Below are positions 1 through 5,120 of a stretch of DNA of 5,390 nt, piece after piece (position 1 is the stretch's first letter; each line of letters starts with the position of its first letter). A model generated the notes under the pieces. It ran no database searches, was not told the DNA's origin, and saw nothing but the letters and a program-made list of their open reading frames with translations. The DNA comes from Oscillospiraceae bacterium (GTDB lineage Bacteria; Bacillota; Clostridia; Oscillospirales; Ruminococcaceae): positions 1-5,390 of the forward strand of contig JAISVP010000197.1 in NCBI GenBank assembly GCA_031271475.1, in the 5' to 3' direction. Position numbers and translations under genes: made by a program.

Positions 1-113
1 ACAGGAGAGAAGTATAAAAACCAGTATGTTAATCCGATTGATGTTAGCATAATCAGAAATACGGCTGTTTGCAGAAGTTTCTGCGGATGTGTGTCGGCTG
101 TGTAATGTTTCAT
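1..113 (-). CDS. N-terminus of an unrecognised membrane protein (partial, runs off left edge)
   Basis: Only the first 37 codons are in the window. The minus-strand ATG at 113-111 is preceded by a good Shine-Dalgarno (GGAGG, about 122-127, roughly 8 bases upstream), which is the main support for the gene. The protein starts MKHYTADTHPQKLLQTAV: a short polar segment of about 15 residues, then a hydrophobic stretch (about residues 16-36, including VFLIMLTSIGLTYWFLYF) that should be a first membrane helix or an uncleaved signal anchor. The fragment is too short to assign a family. It is divergent from the alanine symporter and shares its 289-base intergenic region. I found no convincing promoter for it. 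It is likely real because ribosome site, start codon and hydrophobic segment agree. Confidence 0.65.
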   Translation of the reverse strand, partial: MKHYTADTHPQKLLQTAVFLIMLTSIGLTYWFLYFSP

Positions 114-186
114 ACGGGGTTCCCTCCGGTTACGGTAAATTGACTTTTATTGAGGATTTATTGCAAAAATCCGCTGATTTGGGTGC

Positions 187-216
187 TTGACAAGGTCTGT
201 CTGCCGGTGTTATACT
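187..216 (+). promoter_or_regulatory. Sigma-A promoter of the AGCS symporter
   Basis: TTGACA at 187-192 and TATACT at 211-216 are separated by 18 bases: a perfect -35 and a one-mismatch -10. Transcription should start near 223, leaving a leader of about 180 bases before the symporter start at 403. The -10 box is the left half of a perfect inverted repeat (211-224), which suggests repression at this promoter. Confidence 0.75.
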
Positions 217-224
217 GTAGTATA
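211..224. promoter_or_regulatory. Palindromic candidate operator over the -10 box
   Basis: TATACTGTAGTATA is a perfect inverted repeat of 6-base arms around a 2-base centre. It starts on the -10 hexamer and ends about at the expected transcription start, a typical position for a repressor that blocks polymerase. Which regulator binds is unknown. The core TACTGTA recurs at 327-333 and, on the minus strand, at 2920-2914. Confidence 0.4.
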
Positions 225-231
225 GCCGTAC

Positions 232-311
232 GGTCTGGGCAAAGCCCAGACCCGCACGCAATGCGTGTGCATGGATGAGGACGGGGAGGACGGGGAGGAC
301 GGGCTTAGCCC
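232..311 (+). repeat. GC-rich hairpin/tandem-repeat block in the symporter leader
   Basis: Immediately downstream of the promoter is a compact block unlike its AT-richer surroundings. Hairpin 1 is a perfect 9-base stem GGTCTGGGC (232-240), loop AAA, GCCCAGACC (244-252). Hairpin 2 follows directly: CGCACGC (253-259), loop AAT, GCGTGTG (263-269), a 7-base stem with one G-U pair. Then come three perfect tandem copies of GAGGACGGG (277-303), the last running into a small hairpin GGGC-TTA-GCCC (301-311). None of the hairpins is followed by a T-run, so they are not intrinsic terminators. The block resembles interspersed intergenic repeats (REP-like) more than a known riboswitch; that is inference. 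Confidence 0.6.
277..303 (+). repeat. Three tandem copies of a 9-base unit
   Basis: GAGGACGGG occurs three times without mismatch at 277-285, 286-294 and 295-303. The unit contains a ribosome-site-like GGGGAGGA at each junction but no suitably spaced start codon of its own. A related GATGAGGAC, matching the bases entering the first copy (274-282), recurs at 345-353. Copy number is likely variable between strains because the unit is short and perfect (inference). Confidence 0.85.
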
Positions 312-402
312 TTTCGAAACCGAAATTACTGTAATGAATGTGCCGATGAGGACTTCGCTTATACTGTTCGGGAGAGGTTACCGCATACAAAGGAGAATTA
401 AA

Positions 403-1722
403 ATGATTGAAAATATCAGCGGCTTTCTATGGGACGGCGTACTTGTTCTGGTGCTCGGAACCGGAATATTTATGTCGGTGAAAATACGCTTTTTCCAGTT
501 TATTCACTTCCCGCTCGTCCTAAGACATACTTTTTTGTCGCTTTTCAGGAAGTCCTCACATGAGAGTGACGGCAACAGTATCTCCCAATTTCAGGCGCTT
601 TCCGCATTCCTTGCCGCGTCAATGGGTACGGGAAATATTATCGGCGTTGCGGCCGCAATCCTTATCGGCGGTGCGGGTGCGGTGTTCTGGATGTGGGTGT
701 CCGCGTTCTTGGGAATGGCGGTAATATATGCCGAAAATGTGCTCGGAACGCTTTTCCGGTACCAATCCGAAAACGGTCAGTGGATCGGCGGCGCGCCGGC
801 TTATATCTCAAAAGGTGTGAATGCTAAAAAAATTGCCGTACTATTCTGTGTTTTGTGTGTTCTTGCCTCATTCGGTATCGGAAATATGACGCAGATTAAT
901 TCCATTGCGGAAGCCGCTGGCGAGTCATTCGGAATTACTCCTTTGCTTACAGGAGCCGTTATAGCATTCGGTACGGGCGCGGTTATTATCGGCGGAATTA
1001 AGCGTATAGGGGCAATCTCGGCAATAATTATTCCGTTTATTACCGTTGCTTACATAATTGCGGCGATTGCGGTTATCTGTATAAATTTCAGACAGATTCC
1101 GGCGGCTTTTTCTGATATCTTTTCAGGCGCGTTCGGTATCAGGGCCGGTATAGGCGGTGTAAGCGGCGTTCTTATCAAAAAGGCAATTAATATAGGCTTC
1201 AGACGCGGTATCTTCTCAAATGAGGCCGGACTTGGCAGCGCCGGACTTCTTCATTCCGCCGCAAATTCAAAATCCCCGCAGATTCAGGGGTTATGGGGAA
1301 TGTTTGAGGTTTTTACCGATACGGTCGTATGCTGTACGCTGACCGCGCTGGCTGTGCTTGTTACAAATGCCCATACGCTGTCCGGCACTGCCGCCGGCGT
1401 CATAATTAAGGCTTTTGAAAGCTGTTTCGGTTCATATGCCAATATATTTATGACTTTGTCGATACTTATGTTTGCTTTCGCCACTCTTATCGGATGGTCT
1501 TACTGCGGCGAATGCTGTATGCGGTTTGTTTTCGGGGAACGGGGTGTGAAATACTATAAATACCTGTTCATACTTATTATTCCCGTCGGGGCTGTATTAA
1601 AGTTTGGAATTGTATGGGATTTATCGGATATTTTTAATGCACTTATGTGTCTGCCGAACCTGTTTGCCGTTGTGCTCCTCCATAAGCATATCGGGAAAAT
1701 CACAAAAAGTGAATTAAAGTAA
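403..1722 (+). CDS. AGCS-family alanine/glycine:cation symporter
   Basis: Cytoplasmic-membrane transporter of the alanine or glycine:cation symporter family (AlsT/DagA/YrbD type), which imports small neutral amino acids with Na+ or H+. The 439-residue product carries family hallmarks in order: a first helix followed by KIRFFQFIHF (27-36); the signature MGTGNIIGVAAAILIGGAGA (74-93) and the following AVFWMWVSAFLGM; GNMTQINSIAEA (160-171); RGIFSNEAGLGSA (268-280) with LLHSAA; QGLWGMFEVFTDTVV (295-309); and FAFATLIGWSYCGE (357-370). There are roughly ten or more hydrophobic segments and the length suits the family. The reading frame stays open upstream to 265, but ATG 403 is chosen because AAAGGAG (389-395) lies 7 bases before it and the 46 extra codons translate the repeat block. 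The usual GGPMYY-type motif here reads GGAPAY (129-134). Substrate preference is not readable from sequence. Single gene with its own promoter; it ends 7 bases from yqfD with no terminator between. Confidence 0.95.
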   Translation: MIENISGFLWDGVLVLVLGTGIFMSVKIRFFQFIHFPLVLRHTFLSLFRKSSHESDGNSISQFQALSAFLAASMGTGNIIGVAAAILIGGAGAVFWMWVSAFLGMAVIYAENVLGTLFRYQSENGQWIGGAPAYISKGVNAKKIAVLFCVLCVLASFGIGNMTQINSIAEAAGESFGITPLLTGAVIAFGTGAVIIGGIKRIGAISAIIIPFITVAYIIAAIAVICINFRQIPAAFSDIFSGAFGIRAGIGGVSGVLIKKAINIGFRRGIFSNEAGLGSAGLLHSAANSKSPQIQGLWGMFEVFTDTVVCCTLTALAVLVTNAHTLSGTAAGVIIKAFESCFGSYANIFMTLSILMFAFATLIGWSYCGECCMRFVFGERGVKYYKYLFILIIPVGAVLKFGIVWDLSDIFNALMCLPNLFAVVLLHKHIGKITKSELK

Positions 1723-1729
1723 GTCTGCC

Positions 1730-2899
1730 TTATTTTCCGTCTGAGATAAAAACTTCCGATACCTGTCCTATATCGCCTTCAATCCGGTAGCTTACTTCAT
1801 ATTCGATTCTGTCGGGAAATTCACGCTTGTCTATTGTTTTGGAAAGTACGGTTTTGTTTTCATAGAAATTTATTTCATGCAGTTTTATTTTTCTTTCAAG
1901 CCTTGCAAGCGCTTCCTCGGGGGTGAAATTTAATGTCTGTGCGGTATACGGCGTATAGGTCTTGTGAATAATTCCGAACGGCAGCGGTCTGCCGAAAAAC
2001 ATAAAACTCCTTAAGGTTTCTTCACAGTCATAGTCCGGGGCTTTGAATGTACCGAATCCTAACGGAATTCTGAATGAAAAGAATTCAAAATCTCTGCGGC
2101 GGACTTCTTTGCCGGCAATGCGTTCGTTTTGTGAAAAGGGCTGTTCAAATGTGATTGCCTCGTCGTATATGCCTACAATGTCGCCGTATGCACGCGTCTT
2201 TATTATGTTTTCTTTATGGTCGGTGTATATTCCGCTGATTATTACATCCCCTTTTTTTACTCCGTCCCCGACTATCCTTTCTAAGCTTCCGCGGTATACT
2301 GTTGCGGATTTTATTTGTGCGTCTTTGGCGGCTATTACATTTGCGGGCGGTGATAAAATGAACATTTCCGGCTTTTCCACAATCTCTGTGACGTCTACTA
2401 CAAGTCTGTTGCCTGTATGTCTGATTCCTGCCCATGAAAGCTGTTTAATTCCGATTTTTAACTGCCTTTCACAGTATCCGAAATCCAAAGAGGGTATAAA
2501 TGCTCCTTTCGATATGCCCATATCTTCCAGTGTCTGAATGATTTGTGAAGTCGGGACGGTTTCATTGCCTGTGACCTCAACCGTTACCACTATATTGGAA
2601 ACATAGAAAATAAACGCCAGCGCCAATGCCAGTCCTATGGGCAGTCCGAATCTGAACCGGTATCTTATTAACTTGAAAATAAAGCCCTTTTTTTGAATTA
2701 CGGCAAATTCTATATTGTGCTTTTTTGCAAGAGCCTGTGTTTCATTTAATGCAAAGCTATAAATTTCTCCGTAATACTCATCTCCGGAACATTCCTGCGA
2801 TGTGCAGGTAATGCCCGATGAGCGTAATTCATTCATAAATGTATACAGCTTTATTCCTCTTGCCCTGAACTTTATTATGCCTGCCGCTTTTGCTAACAT
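1730..2899 (-). CDS. yqfD: Sporulation protein YqfD (stage IV)
   Basis: Single-pass membrane protein of the YqfD family, needed for efficient sporulation in Bacillus subtilis, where it is made in the mother cell under sigma-E; its exact biochemical role is not settled. The 389-residue product has the family layout: an N-terminal soluble domain (about 1-80), one transmembrane helix (about 84-101, GLPIGLALALAFIFYV), then a segment with VTVEVTGNETVPTSQIIQTL (105-124) and GAFIPSLD (132-139) that looks POTRA-like, then PANVIAAKDAQIKSATVYRG (185-204) and VKKGDVIISGIY (214-225), which match the conserved YqfD core. The length is typical. ATG at 2899-2897 has GGAGG at 2911-2907, 7 bases away. It follows yqfC after a 39-base gap, so the two probably form an operon. 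In many Firmicutes yqfD is followed by phoH and ybeY; here it is followed by a convergent transporter gene instead. Confidence 0.93.
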   Translation of the reverse strand: MLAKAAGIIKFRARGIKLYTFMNELRSSGITCTSQECSGDEYYGEIYSFALNETQALAKKHNIEFAVIQKKGFIFKLIRYRFRFGLPIGLALALAFIFYVSNIVVTVEVTGNETVPTSQIIQTLEDMGISKGAFIPSLDFGYCERQLKIGIKQLSWAGIRHTGNRLVVDVTEIVEKPEMFILSPPANVIAAKDAQIKSATVYRGSLERIVGDGVKKGDVIISGIYTDHKENIIKTRAYGDIVGIYDEAITFEQPFSQNERIAGKEVRRRDFEFFSFRIPLGFGTFKAPDYDCEETLRSFMFFGRPLPFGIIHKTYTPYTAQTLNFTPEEALARLERKIKLHEINFYENKTVLSKTIDKREFPDRIEYEVSYRIEGDIGQVSEVFISDGK

Positions 2900-2912
2900 A
2901 CCTGTGCCTCCG

Positions 2913-2937
2913 TTACAGTAATCAGGCTATAATTATA
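2913..2937. other. Two small palindromes in the yqfC-yqfD gap
   Basis: Between the yqfC stop and the yqfD ribosome site lie TTACAGTAA (2913-2921) and the perfect 10-base palindrome TATAATTATA (2928-2937). The first, read on the minus strand as ATTACTGTAA (2922-2913), is identical to a 10-mer at 325-334 in the symporter leader. The second contains a TATAAT that could act as a weak internal -10 for yqfD, but no -35 is evident. Confidence 0.3.
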
Positions 2938-2938
2938 A

Positions 2939-3199
2939 TTACCTGTTTTTGCTTTTTAATATTTCTACGGAATCTATAACACCTTTTACAATTATACTGC
3001 TTGTGCCGTAATTGTTAATTTTTAGTCCGCTGCCCCAGATCTGAACGGTCATATTGTTTGTGATTATTTTAAGGAATATATCATTGTATTCCGCAAGCCG
3101 TTTGCAGTTTTCTATAAGAACTTCATCTTTATCGGTTATCTGGACAATTGTGTTAAGATATAACAGGCTCTGTATTTTTTCGGGAAGTTTTTTACGCAA
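2939..3199 (-). CDS. yqfC: Sporulation protein YqfC (YabP/YqfC family)
   Basis: Small soluble sporulation protein of the YabP/YqfC family, in Bacillus subtilis a sigma-E-controlled mother-cell gene paired with yqfD. The 86-residue product shows the family pattern: a basic N-terminus (MRKKLPEKIQ), then LLYLNTIVQITDKDEVLIENCKRLAEYN, alternating beta-type segments, VQIWGSGLKINNYG and a final IIVKGVIDSVEI, close to the typical 'I.G..L.I.N....I.V.G.I.S.EF' ending. The start is the unusual TTG at 3199-3197: the Shine-Dalgarno GAGG of GAGGTGAT (3211-3204) is 8 bases before it. The upstream GTG (3208) lies inside that ribosome site, and the ATG at 3203 is out of frame and stops after three codons. 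It is the first gene of the yqfC-yqfD pair and divergent from ylbJ. Confidence 0.88.
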   Translation of the reverse strand: MRKKLPEKIQSLLYLNTIVQITDKDEVLIENCKRLAEYNDIFLKIITNNMTVQIWGSGLKINNYGTSSIIVKGVIDSVEILKSKNR

Positions 3200-3203
3200 A
3201 CAT

Positions 3204-3211
3204 ATCACCTC
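3204..3211 (-). promoter_or_regulatory. Ribosome site that fixes the yqfC start at TTG
   Basis: On the minus strand GAGGTGAT (3211-3204) matches the 3' end of 16S rRNA. The GTG at 3208-3206 is part of this site and cannot be efficiently used as the start. TTG at 3199 lies at normal distance and gives an N-terminus (MRKKLPEKI) typical of the family. Confidence 0.7.
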
Positions 3212-3220
3212 ATACCTATT

Positions 3221-3247
3221 ATATTTATCTTAGGACGTGAATAGAAT
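3221..3247 (+). promoter_or_regulatory. Candidate sigma-E promoter of ylbJ
   Basis: ATATT at 3221-3225, then 14 bases, then AATAGAAT at 3240-3247. The Bacillus subtilis mother-cell sigma-E consensus is about ATATT-N14/15-CATACAAT, so the -35 element is complete and the -10 matches 6 of 8. The implied start near 3255 places the first leader hairpin (from 3256) at the very 5' end of the mRNA. ylbJ is sigma-E controlled in Bacillus subtilis, which supports the assignment. No equally good candidate was found for the divergent yqfC. Confidence 0.45.
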
Positions 3248-3255
3248 AATAAAGT

Positions 3256-3281
3256 AACAGCCGTTCCCGGAAACGGCTGTC
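3256..3281 (+). repeat. Leader hairpin 1 upstream of ylbJ
   Basis: ACAGCCGTT (3257-3265) and AACGGCTGT (3272-3280) form a perfect 9-base stem with a 6-base loop. There is no T-run on either side, so it is not an ordinary terminator. Extended by one base, the left arm (AACAGCCGTT, 3256-3265) also has a perfect 10-base complement inside ylbJ at 3361-3370. It is followed at once by the palindrome TCAGTGACTGA (3280-3290). Confidence 0.7.
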
Positions 3282-3298
3282 AGTGACTGATGAAGATA

Positions 3299-3323
3299 TG
3301 CTGTTTTACTTTGTAAAACAGCA
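3299..3323 (+). repeat. Leader hairpin 2, next to the ylbJ ribosome site
   Basis: TGCTGTTTTAC (3299-3309), loop TTT, GTAAAACAGCA (3313-3323): a perfect 11-base stem with a 3-base loop. It ends 11 bases before the ribosome site GGGGTG (3335-3340). No T-run follows on either strand. The left arm could alternatively pair with AAAACAGTA (3350-3358) in the first ylbJ codons, with one G-U pair. Confidence 0.75.
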
Positions 3324-3343
3324 GTGTATATTATGGGGTGCTT

Positions 3344-4435
3344 ATGAAAAAAACAGTAGTAACGGCTGTTCTGATTGCCGCAATATTCGGTGTGACCGCT
3401 TTTTCATCTCAGGTGCGCGAAAGTGTTGTTATGTCTGTTGACCTGTGCTTGAGAGTCATTGTTCCGTCACTGTTCGGGTTTATGATTATATCCGAATTTA
3501 CCGTTAAATCAAAACTGTATACTGTTACAAACAAGCCTTTGCGGTATATTGCCCGAAAGGTTTTTCATATGACGCACGGGGAATTTTCTGTCTTTCTGTT
3601 AAGTCTTATTGCGGGTTATCCTGTCGGGGCGGGAACGGTTTACGCATTGGAAAAAGACGGTGCAGTCTCTCAGAAACGTGCGGAAAATATGTACTGCTTC
3701 TGTGTGTCAAGCGGCCCGGCATTCATTATCGGCACCGCCGGAATCCTCTTCGGGGAACTCAAACCCGCGGGTATTCTGTTTCTGTCCGTAACCGCTTCCA
3801 ATATAATATTGGCTTGTGTCTTAATGTCACGCTGTACATATCCTCAAACCGAAAATGAACACGGGCAGGTCATTCTCAGCGGTTTGCCCGCAATTCTTAA
3901 CAGTTCAATACACGCAGCCGCCGTTTCTTTGCTGAAAGTATGTACAAGCATAACGGTATTCGGTATCGTTTACACACTGATTATGCAGATATTGCCAAAT
4001 ATGAGCGGCACGGCTGAAAGAATTGCCGCATCAGTGTTTGAAATAAGCAATATAATGACATTCCCCGGGGCGAATTACGGAAGTTTGCCGCTGTTTGCCG
4101 CATTGCTTTCATTCGGCGGCATATGCGTTGTGTTCCAGATTGCTGCGGTAACTCACGGGCGGCTGAATCTTAAAAAGTTCCTCTTTTCGAGAATAATTGC
4201 GGCAGGAATGTCCGCCGGAATCTGTAAATTGCTTACGGTATTTCTTGTTTTAATTCCGGGAAAATCCGCTCCGGCAAGTGCGGTGCCTGCTGTTAAGTAT
4301 ACTCAATTGACCGTAATTCCGTCTGTATTGCTTCTGATTATGACCGCGATGACCCTTGCAAGCACCGACAGCGGCGTACTTAACCGGAATCCTAAAGAAA
4401 AGGAAAAGGGAAAAGGAAAACGGAAACGGAAATAA
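3344..4435 (+). CDS. ylbJ: Sporulation membrane protein YlbJ (SpoVV), dipicolinic acid transport
   Basis: Multi-pass membrane protein of the YlbJ family with a nucleoside-recognition 'Gate' fold. In Bacillus subtilis YlbJ (SpoVV) is made in the mother cell under sigma-E and is needed to move dipicolinic acid across the outer forespore membrane. The 363-residue product has an N-terminal helix (4-21), VPSLFGFMIISE (40-51), the conserved LSLIAGYPVGAGTVYALEKDG (86-106), RAENMYCFCVSSGPAFIIGTAG (112-133), and near the C-terminus EISNIMTFPG and LLSFGGICVVFQIAA (254-268), all in the family order. The length is slightly short but normal for clostridial forms. ATG 3344 is preferred over GTG 3338, which is inside the ribosome site GGGGTG. 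The protein ends in a strikingly basic tail (NPKEKEKGKGKRKRK). It is divergent from yqfC and ends 4 bases from the convergent HTH gene with no terminator. Confidence 0.9.
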   Translation: MKKTVVTAVLIAAIFGVTAFSSQVRESVVMSVDLCLRVIVPSLFGFMIISEFTVKSKLYTVTNKPLRYIARKVFHMTHGEFSVFLLSLIAGYPVGAGTVYALEKDGAVSQKRAENMYCFCVSSGPAFIIGTAGILFGELKPAGILFLSVTASNIILACVLMSRCTYPQTENEHGQVILSGLPAILNSSIHAAAVSLLKVCTSITVFGIVYTLIMQILPNMSGTAERIAASVFEISNIMTFPGANYGSLPLFAALLSFGGICVVFQIAAVTHGRLNLKKFLFSRIIAAGMSAGICKLLTVFLVLIPGKSAPASAVPAVKYTQLTVIPSVLLLIMTAMTLASTDSGVLNRNPKEKEKGKGKRKRK

Positions 4436-4517
4436 AAATTTACCGTATTTCCTGTTCCAGACTGTTAAATTCTTCCGTATCAAAAAATTCAGCTAAGGTT
4501 ATGTCAAGACCGTCACA
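4431..4517. repeat. Copy 1 of a diverged 87-base repeat (HTH gene 3' end)
   Basis: Matches 4703-4789 at a fixed offset of 272 bases with about 8 mismatches by eye and no gaps. It covers the C-terminal codons of the promoter-distal HTH gene plus a few bases beyond its stop, including the ylbJ stop codon. Similarity falls off sharply towards the DNA-binding half. Confidence 0.85.
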
Positions 4518-4682
4518 CAGTATTTTTATCGTCACAATACCGGGGTTTTTGCTTTTTCCGTTGATAATGTTCCACAAAGTTGTTGGCGGGATAGCAGAAA
4601 TTAACGACAGGGCGTGTATGTTCATTTTTCTTTCTTTACACAGTTCTTTTATTCGGTTTACTATGGCTTTTCTTGTATTCAC
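4440..4682 (-). CDS. Small XRE-type HTH regulator (promoter-distal copy)
   Basis: An 80-residue Cro/C1-type DNA-binding protein with almost no additional domain. HTH features: RIKELCKERKMNIHALSLIS (10-29) forms helices 1-2, then IPPTTLWNIINGKSKNPGI (31-49) carries the recognition helix and the turn typical of clostridial small XRE proteins, then TIKILCDGLDITLAEFFD (51-68). The frame extends to a GTG at 4694, but the GTG at 4682 is preferred: GAGG (4692-4689) is 6 bases upstream, and this start gives exactly the same length and N-terminal alignment as its neighbour. About 42 of 80 residues match the upstream copy, nearly all of them in the last 25. It is probably co-transcribed with that copy (29-base gap) and convergent with ylbJ, 4 bases away. 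Its target is unknown. Confidence 0.85.
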   Translation of the reverse strand: MNTRKAIVNRIKELCKERKMNIHALSLISAIPPTTLWNIINGKSKNPGIVTIKILCDGLDITLAEFFDTEEFNSLEQEIR

Positions 4683-4702
4683 TCCGAACCTCACGTCACT
4701 TT

Positions 4703-4789
4703 AATGAAAATTTATTGTATTTCCTGTTCCAGACTGTCAAAGTCTTCAGTGTCAAAAAATTCAGCCAAGGTTATGTCAAGACCGTCACA
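4703..4789. repeat. Copy 2 of the diverged 87-base repeat
   Basis: Partner of 4431-4517. Together they show that the two HTH genes arose by a tandem duplication with a 272-base period. The start codons (4682 and 4954) are also exactly 272 bases apart, so there has been no net insertion or deletion since. Confidence 0.85.
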
Positions 4790-4954
4790 GATTTTCTTTA
4801 TGGTAGAAACAGTCATGGTTGCGTTCGGACGGACATAGATGTTGTTAAGTGTTGACTGTGTAATTCCGCATTTAATGGACAGTTTGTTAAGGGTTATCTT
4901 CCTCTGTGAACATAACTCTCTTATCCTTATTTTAATTGTATCAGTCAGATTCAT
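4712..4954 (-). CDS. Small XRE-type HTH regulator (promoter-proximal copy)
   Basis: An 80-residue single-domain Cro/C1-type regulator. RIRELCSQRKITLNKLSIKC (10-29) gives helices 1-2, GITQSTLNNIYV (30-41) the recognition helix, and TIKKICDGLDITLAEFFD (51-68) the last helices, followed by the acidic tail shared with its paralogue. ATG 4954 is chosen over the longer in-frame start at 4969 because GGAGAT (4967-4962) is 7 bases upstream of it; the longer start would sit on that ribosome site. It is the first gene of a two-gene operon and divergent from the small cysteine protein at 5121. Its own promoter is unclear: TATACT at 4991-4986 is the best -10 but has a poor -35. ATACT (4975-4979) and AGTAT (4986-4990) form an inverted repeat in that region, a plausible autoregulatory operator. 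Confidence 0.88.
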   Translation of the reverse strand: MNLTDTIKIRIRELCSQRKITLNKLSIKCGITQSTLNNIYVRPNATMTVSTIKKICDGLDITLAEFFDTEDFDSLEQEIQ

Positions 4955-4974
4955 TAAAATTATCTCCAATTGTA

Positions 4975-4990
4975 ATACTCGTCAAAGTAT
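4975..4990. promoter_or_regulatory. Inverted repeat upstream of the HTH operon
   Basis: ATACT, six bases, AGTAT: 5-base arms about 20-35 bases before the HTH start and overlapping its likely -10. Outer flanks TTGT and ACAA extend the symmetry imperfectly. The half-sites are the same as those of the palindrome at 211-224 but with wider spacing. Binding by the HTH proteins is only inferred. Confidence 0.3.
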
Positions 4991-5025
4991 ACACAATTAA
5001 TTTGAAATAATTTAATGCTGTAGAG

Positions 5026-5054
5026 TTGACAAGTGCTTTTTTTATTGCTATAAT
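5026..5054 (+). promoter_or_regulatory. Consensus extended -10 sigma-A promoter
   Basis: TTGACA (5026-5031), exactly 17 bases, TATAAT (5049-5054), with TG at 5046-5047 giving an extended -10. This is as close to the ideal vegetative promoter as can be drawn. The start is expected near 5061, with a leader of about 60 bases to the ATG at 5121. A perfect palindrome TTTAATTAAA (5066-5075) lies just after the start and may be an operator. A promoter this strong usually needs repression, and an HTH operon is divergent to it. Confidence 0.85.
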
Positions 5055-5120
5055 AACAGTATTGGTTTAATTAAAACATATTAACTGTGGAAAATACATA
5101 CAAGTCATTAAAGGTGAATT

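Noticed and set aside
277..303. CRISPR-like array
   Set aside because: The units are 9 bases and directly adjacent, without spacers.
130..390. Minus-strand 86-residue ORF across the intergenic region
   Set aside because: It reads antisense through the repeat block and promoter, with PVLPVLPVL simply reflecting the tandem repeat; no ribosome site was seen.
265..402. 46-codon N-terminal extension of the symporter in the same frame
   Set aside because: It translates the GC-rich repeat block (EDGEDGEDG), has no ribosome site, and the family's N-terminus matches the start at 403 with a strong AAAGGAG.
223..402. Riboswitch (glycine type) or T-box in the symporter leader
   Set aside because: Glycine riboswitches are common before AGCS genes, but I see neither their conserved core nor a T-box sequence, and no terminator hairpin with T-run.
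2043..2537. Plus-strand 164-residue ORF
   Set aside because: It is the antisense shadow of yqfD, whose protein is clearly recognisable.
3218..3223. TATAAT on the minus strand as the yqfC promoter -10
   Set aside because: It has no acceptable -35, and its start would fall on the ribosome site, leaving no leader.
3257..3323. The two ylbJ-yqfC intergenic hairpins as bidirectional terminators
   Set aside because: Neither is followed by a T-run on either strand, and they lie between divergent, not convergent, genes.
4501..4855. Plus-strand ORFs of 60-74 residues opposite the HTH genes
   Set aside because: They are antisense shadows; the minus-strand products have clear HTH sequences and ribosome sites.
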